Of a stretch of 10,587 nucleotides of DNA, positions 8,001 through 10,587 are shown piece after piece; the stretch's first letter is position 1; each line of letters starts with the position of its first letter. Both the position numbers and the translations under genes were made by a program. Source of the stretch: Cephalothrix simula (lineage: Eukaryota; Nemertea; Palaeonemertea; Archinemertea; Cephalotrichidae); contig JAXIUW010221619.1 in the NCBI GenBank assembly GCA_035591015.1, positions 1 to 10,587 of the forward strand, read 5' to 3'. The notes beneath the pieces are model-generated. The model was not told where the DNA came from and searched no databases. It was given only the letters and a program-made list of their open reading frames with translations.

Positions 8001-10023
8001 CTTACAACTTTGTTGACGTTGTCAAACACCAAGCAATACAGTATTATTCTGATAATTTCATTATACAAGCGAACATCCATTTCTTCTCCAACTGTCTTCC
8101 TGGATTCGCTTTCAACTTGGTCTTGGTCGCCAAGATACTCAATAATTTCTTCAGTTTCCCAATCACCTGAATCTAATGACAACATTTTTGAAAATAACAT
8201 AATCTATATACTGATCCAATTGACCAAATTCATGATCACATAAAATGATATTTACCAGCGTTTTCTTGGCAGAATAGTGTTTTTCGGACTTTCTTATTTT
8301 TGTTTCCTACTGAAATTGGTTCATGGGAAGCCTTCCAACATCGGACGATCGTATCGAACCCAAAAACTAGTCGGTCGACAAATCTCCTCGTAGTCGAAAC
8401 AGATTGCGATAATCCCAAACAATTAGTATTGGAATAAATCTGAAATCATAATTCGATTGTATAAATTTTTACCCTATCTGGATATATGCACCAGCTAAAA
8501 GCCACCCCTGATCCAAATATGACCTTTTCAAATCGCTAAAAGGCGATAGACCCACTCAAAAATATGACATTTTCAAATCGCTAAAAGGCGATAGACCCAC
8601 TCAAAAGTGCGCTAAATATGACCTTTTCATGAGCCCCCTCCCCGGATTTTAATTGACAGGTGAAAAATATTTAATTTTGATAGATACTTCGTGATGAGAA
8701 CTTCATTACCTTACGCTTACATCTAGACCTCCAGAGTAAAAAAGAAATGACTATCTGAAATAAGTTGCAGCGATTGTTGTTCGAAAATAAGAGGATACCA
8801 AACATGGCTGGTAGATGTTTCTTCTTGACTCCAATTTTTTTTAATACGTCATACGTAACTGGACAATTCTTTAATACTTCTTGCATAGGCGCAGAAAAGG
8901 AGATGTTTTCCAAAGCCTTTTGGGATGTGTTACGCCAAGGAGAATCCTTTTTTTTAGTTAATGAAGATATTTCATTCTTCATTAACTTGGTCACGGATTT
9001 GGTAACAGCATTCCGTCCGGCTTTGGAGTGCAGCACCAAATTCAGTGCACTATCATATCTGCTGCTCTTTATGTATTTGACCATTTGTTGTTTTTGTGCG
9101 ACCTGAAATTAAGTTCCGGTTATTAAATTAGTCTATTAGATAATTAATTAGCCTACTATTCATTTATTATTTAAGCTTGTAATACATAATGTCTCACTTT
9201 GGCAAAGTCATTATGCATGTACTCACTGAAACTCGTCCAGCTGGATTTCCTGTAACACCATTTTTGTTACATCTTTTTAAATTAATCACCACTTTCTTGG
9301 TTGGAGACTTTGCAGGTGACTTTGGTGGAACCTTTGCCGCCGATGTTGGTGTCCCAATTTTCATGCGCTTTTTATGTGGCGTAAAGGATGGACTTCGCAA
9401 TGGCTTCTCTTGAGAGCGATCCTTAAACCCTAAAGCAGCTTTGGAGAACTGAAAAAATTAAAATAACTTGTAAGCTTACGTATTCTTTCAAAACGTGTGC
9501 CTTCGGTACAGTTTATGAAATTCTACTTATGATTCAATCAATTCAAAACCATATAATTTGCATTGTTTAAACGATATACATTATTAGTACATGATTTAGA
9601 TAAAAGAGGGCATTTATACATTAATAGTACATGTTTGAGATAAAAGAGGGCGTTTTCCCGCCAAAAAGCACGTGTTTCTGAATGATTAGAAATTTGCAAA
9701 ATTCTTTTTGAAGATCTTTGAATGGTTGTAAGGATATCTTCAATTTATTTTTATTTATTAATATATTTATAGAAAATCATAATGACCTGTCTTTGGGAGG
9801 TATTAATTGTCTTCAAAAGTGACGCACACTCCTGGCACATGAAGCTATCATCAGGCTTTGGTGGTGACTTAAAACATTCGCTGAACATATCGTTGTATGT
9901 CCTCTTCTGTGAGGGTGATATACCCTCCTCCTTCTTTGAAACCGGTATTCGAATGAATGCTCCATTTTTTCTCTTTTCTGTTAATAATGCTCCGCAATTA
10001 ACACAAGCATGAGTCGCCGCCAT
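4670..10023 (-). CDS. DUF6589-type (Academ-like) DDE transposase with internal PHD finger, 13 exons, ~988 aa
   Basis: The inferred join on the minus strand, 5' to 3', is 10023-9787, 9448-9227, 9102-8710, 8439-8256, 8172-8006, 7882-7772, 7660-7457, 7045-6803, 6714-6502, 6390-6194, 5893-5451, 5366-5266, 4921-4670. All splices are GT-AG and in frame. Residues 1-79 carry C7xxC10 and C63xxC66, a likely zinc module. Residues 80-153 are basic with SPxK repeats. Residues ~180-345 resemble the helical N-terminal part of DUF6589 proteins. The proposed catalytic acids are D396 (VFDNVNK), D545 (LLLCCDGLS) and E864 (DLEMEFLN), with a conserved-looking DWHW at 578-581. Between D545 and E864 lies a C4HC3 PHD-type finger: C701, C703, C715, C720, H726, C729, C759, C763. 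The tail has VPGRTGHRGYEDF near 941. The family is called by motif resemblance from memory, and the catalytic assignment is inference. The start is the first ATG after an in-frame TGA just upstream (G at -3 and +4). Two splice details are uncertain: a possible extra 39-nt exon at 7921-7959 and a two-codon alternative acceptor at 8166. Confidence 0.8.
4922..4961. promoter_or_regulatory. Back-to-back splice acceptors serving both genes
   Basis: These 40 bases carry the acceptor of the last transposase exon on the minus strand (TTTTTTATTTGCAG, with its AG at 4923-4922). They also carry the acceptor of the last helicase exon on the plus strand (TTTTTTTAATTTACAG, with its AG at 4960-4961). Each strand has its own pyrimidine-rich tract, so the segment works as a two-way 3' splice site between interlocked exons. 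Confidence 0.6.
5134..5139 (+). terminator. Candidate poly(A) signal (ATTAAA) for the helicase transcript
   Basis: ATTAAA, the commonest variant of the animal poly(A) signal, begins 43 nt after the helicase stop codon at 5089-5091. Cleavage shortly downstream would put the helicase 3' end inside the last intron of the opposing transposase gene. The hexamer alone is weak evidence in AT-rich DNA. Confidence 0.35.
5942..6113. mobile_element. MITE-like element, copy 1 (172 bp), in a transposase intron
   Basis: The terminal inverted repeats are TTATGCACTAGTCAATTA (5942-5959) and its complement at 6096-6113, matching 17 of 18. The interior is GC-richer than its surroundings, with GGCGGGGTGGGG and CCCCGCCAGGCGGGG blocks, and has no coding frame. 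It lies wholly within the 5894-6193 intron of the transposase gene. The left border (GAATTATGCACTA) is shared with the second copy. I could not define a clean target-site duplication, so the superfamily is unassigned. Confidence 0.75.
7172..7448. mobile_element. MITE-like element, copy 2 (277 bp), in a transposase intron
   Basis: The ends are TTATGCACTACTCAATTA (7172-7189) and, on the opposite strand, TAATGCATTAATCAATTA (7431-7448), matching 15 of 18. The inward sequence CAATTAAAGTCACCGC on the complement of the right end is the same as the inner left end of the 5942 copy, so the two are one family. Both also share a GGCGGGGTGGG block. The element lies in the 7046-7456 intron and ends 2 nt from the GTAAGT donor hexamer without breaking it. 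A 79-codon plus-strand frame inside it shows no domain. Confidence 0.7.
8515..8629. repeat. Short tandem repeat array in a transposase intron
   Basis: A 45-bp unit beginning AAATATGACCTTTTCAAATC and containing ATCGCTAAAAGGCGAT (a small inverted repeat) occurs twice, at 8515 and 8560. A third, partial copy (AAATATGACCTTTTCA) starts at 8614. The array lies within the 8440-8709 intron and should be spliced out. Confidence 0.8.
9577..9656. repeat. Two-copy 40-bp tandem duplication in the first transposase intron
   Basis: The unit starts TACATTATTAGTACATG at 9577 and TACATTAATAGTACATG at 9617. Each copy contains GATAAAAGAGGGC. It lies in the 9449-9786 intron, so it does not affect the protein. 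Confidence 0.75.
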
Positions 10024-10079
10024 TACAGCATTGTTTTGACTAATTACCACTCAAAAAATCGCGTATAAGAAATCCCATA

Positions 10080-10090
10080 CCCCCCCCCCC
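10080..10090. repeat. C11 homopolymer upstream of the transposase start
   Basis: Eleven consecutive C residues lie between the upstream ORF and the transposase exon. They would fall inside the proposed 10050-10220 intron. Confidence 0.85.
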
Positions 10091-10095
10091 TAATT

Positions 10096-10332
10096 TCACG
10101 AAATGACTATAAAAATAATCATTTTTTCGAAGTTAACGCAAAAAAAATCGACTAATTTGACTAAATTGACAATATTTTTCAAAATTATGCATTTGAACTC
10201 CTCCTTAGTGAATGTTTTACCCTTTAATTTGCATTTCATAGACCATGACTTAAAAAACTCATTCTGAGCTAAAGTTGGATAGGAAATACTCAACTCCTGT
10301 TCGCAATTCAAATCGCGGACCCGTGTAGCCAT
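10096..10332 (-). CDS. Upstream ORF or alternative first coding exon of the transposase gene
   Basis: This is a 78-codon open frame starting with MATRVRDLNC, and its ATG has an excellent context (A at -3, G at +4). It lies just 5' of the transposase start. A donor at 10220 (AAAG then GTAAAA) and an acceptor ending at 10050 (TTTTTTGAG) would remove 171 nt. That splice would join the first 37 codons in frame to the transposase exon, adding about 47 residues before MAATHACVNCG. The acceptor is a weak GAG type, and the codons after the proposed donor are AT-rich and look non-coding. The alternatives are an untranslated leader containing an upstream ORF, or a chance frame. I do not recognise a domain in it. 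Confidence 0.28.
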   Translation of the reverse strand: MATRVRDLNCEQELSISYPTLAQNEFFKSWSMKCKLKGKTFTKEEFKCIILKNIVNLVKLVDFFCVNFEKMIIFIVIS

Positions 10333-10430
10333 TGTTGAAGAATTGTTCCACTTCGATTTTTAAAATGATGTTTTTTTTAAATTGAGGCAGTGTAATTGAA
10401 GGAGGTTTGTACTTTTTGTTTATTTATTTG

Positions 10431-10440
10431 CTATATATTA
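10431..10440 (-). promoter_or_regulatory. Possible TATA-like element for the transposase gene
   Basis: On the minus strand this reads TAATATATAG, about 100 bp upstream of the good-context ATG at 10332. In DNA this AT-rich a TATA match has little specificity. Confidence 0.2.
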
Positions 10441-10516
10441 ATTATATCATAAAGGTTTGGAATTCCAATCGACGAATTTCTTAACACACCGTATACTTTG
10501 TTTGGTCTCTGACCTC

Positions 10517-10542
10517 GACATGGCCGCTATCGCGGCCATGTC
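10517..10542. repeat. Strong GC-rich palindrome upstream of the transposase gene
   Basis: GACATGGCCGC (10517-10527) and GCGGCCATGTC (10532-10542) form a perfect 11-bp inverted repeat with a TATC loop. Outer TCTCTG/CAGAGA arms extend the symmetry. It sits 27 bp from the right copy of the 19-bp repeat and about 185 bp upstream of the ATG at 10332. A transposase-binding palindrome or a promoter element would both fit. Confidence 0.7.
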
Positions 10543-10568
10543 TCGCCAGAGAATCTGACTACAAAATT

Positions 10569-10587
10569 CTAGTCAAGTTACTTGTTC
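10569..10587. repeat. Right copy of the 19-bp direct repeat, at the window edge
   Basis: CTAGTCAAGTTACTTGTTC matches 2162-2180 at 18 of 19 positions. The match runs to the last base of the window, so the true repeat could be longer. Confidence 0.6.

Larger units (their letters stand above)
10333..10587. other. Right flank, non-coding
   Basis: No coding potential was seen. The stretch holds the TATA-like site, the GC-rich palindrome and the right copy of the 19-bp repeat. It is likely the promoter and terminal region of the element on the transposase side. Confidence 0.55.

Noticed and set aside
8765-9106. 113-codon plus-strand frame
   Set aside because: It is the antisense of the third transposase exon (9102-8710), which has matching splice sites and family-like sequence. 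The plus frame shows no domain.
2058-10558. TCAGATTCTC at 2058-2067 and its complement at 10549-10558 as terminal inverted repeats
   Set aside because: Ten bases in AT-rich flanks of this length can match by chance, and the neighbouring bases do not extend the match convincingly.
2162-10587. Helitron as the identity of the large element (helicase plus end hairpin)
   Set aside because: The helicase is RecQ type, not Pif1-like, no Rep nuclease motif is present, and the second protein looks like a DDE transposase.
1-10587. tRNA, rRNA, CRISPR or viral coding sequence
   Set aside because: No cloverleaf-like segment, rRNA core sequence, regular spacer array or viral polymerase motif was recognised on either strand.

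Overview
The window looks like AT-rich nuclear DNA from an animal, most likely a marine invertebrate. A cnidarian, sponge or mollusc would all fit, and the sequence does not decide between them. Both genes are split by short GT-AG introns of about 80-410 nt. There are no bacterial-style operons, and short repeats of transposon type are scattered through the introns.

Layout. (1) Positions 1-2160 hold no gene I can support. They contain a diverged direct repeat (about 888-1132 and 1294-1739), whose second copy is split by a ~200-bp insert ending in (TTAC)4. (2) Positions 2162-5091 (+) hold a complete eight-coding-exon gene for a 457-aa RecQ-family superfamily II DNA helicase, preceded by a likely 5'UTR intron. 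(3) Positions 10023-4670 (-) hold a thirteen-exon gene for a ~988-aa DUF6589-type DDE transposase. It has an N-terminal CxxC pair, a basic SPxK linker, a split RNase H-like core and a PHD-type C4HC3 zinc finger inside that core. (4) Two copies of one small inverted-repeat element (5942-6113 and 7172-7448) sit in transposase introns, and two short tandem duplications sit in other introns. (5) The right flank (10333-10587) carries a strong palindrome. It ends in a 19-bp sequence that recurs, 18/19 and in direct orientation, at 2162-2180 on the left.

Interpretation. The two genes are convergent, both have open frames across all inferred splices, and together they look like the coding body of one large DNA transposon. 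From memory, helicase-carrying Academ elements (the 'AcademH' lineage) are the closest described group. I could not run the search that would confirm this, and I did not find clear terminal inverted repeats. If it is such an element, the transposase would bind and cut the ends and the helicase would unwind or remodel DNA during transposition. The most unusual points are the interlocked 3' ends of the two genes (each last coding exon lies inside the other gene's last intron), the PHD finger inside the catalytic domain, and the 19-bp direct repeat bracketing the cassette.

All exon joins were worked out by hand from reading frame, splice consensus and motif continuity. They are models, not transcript-supported structures.
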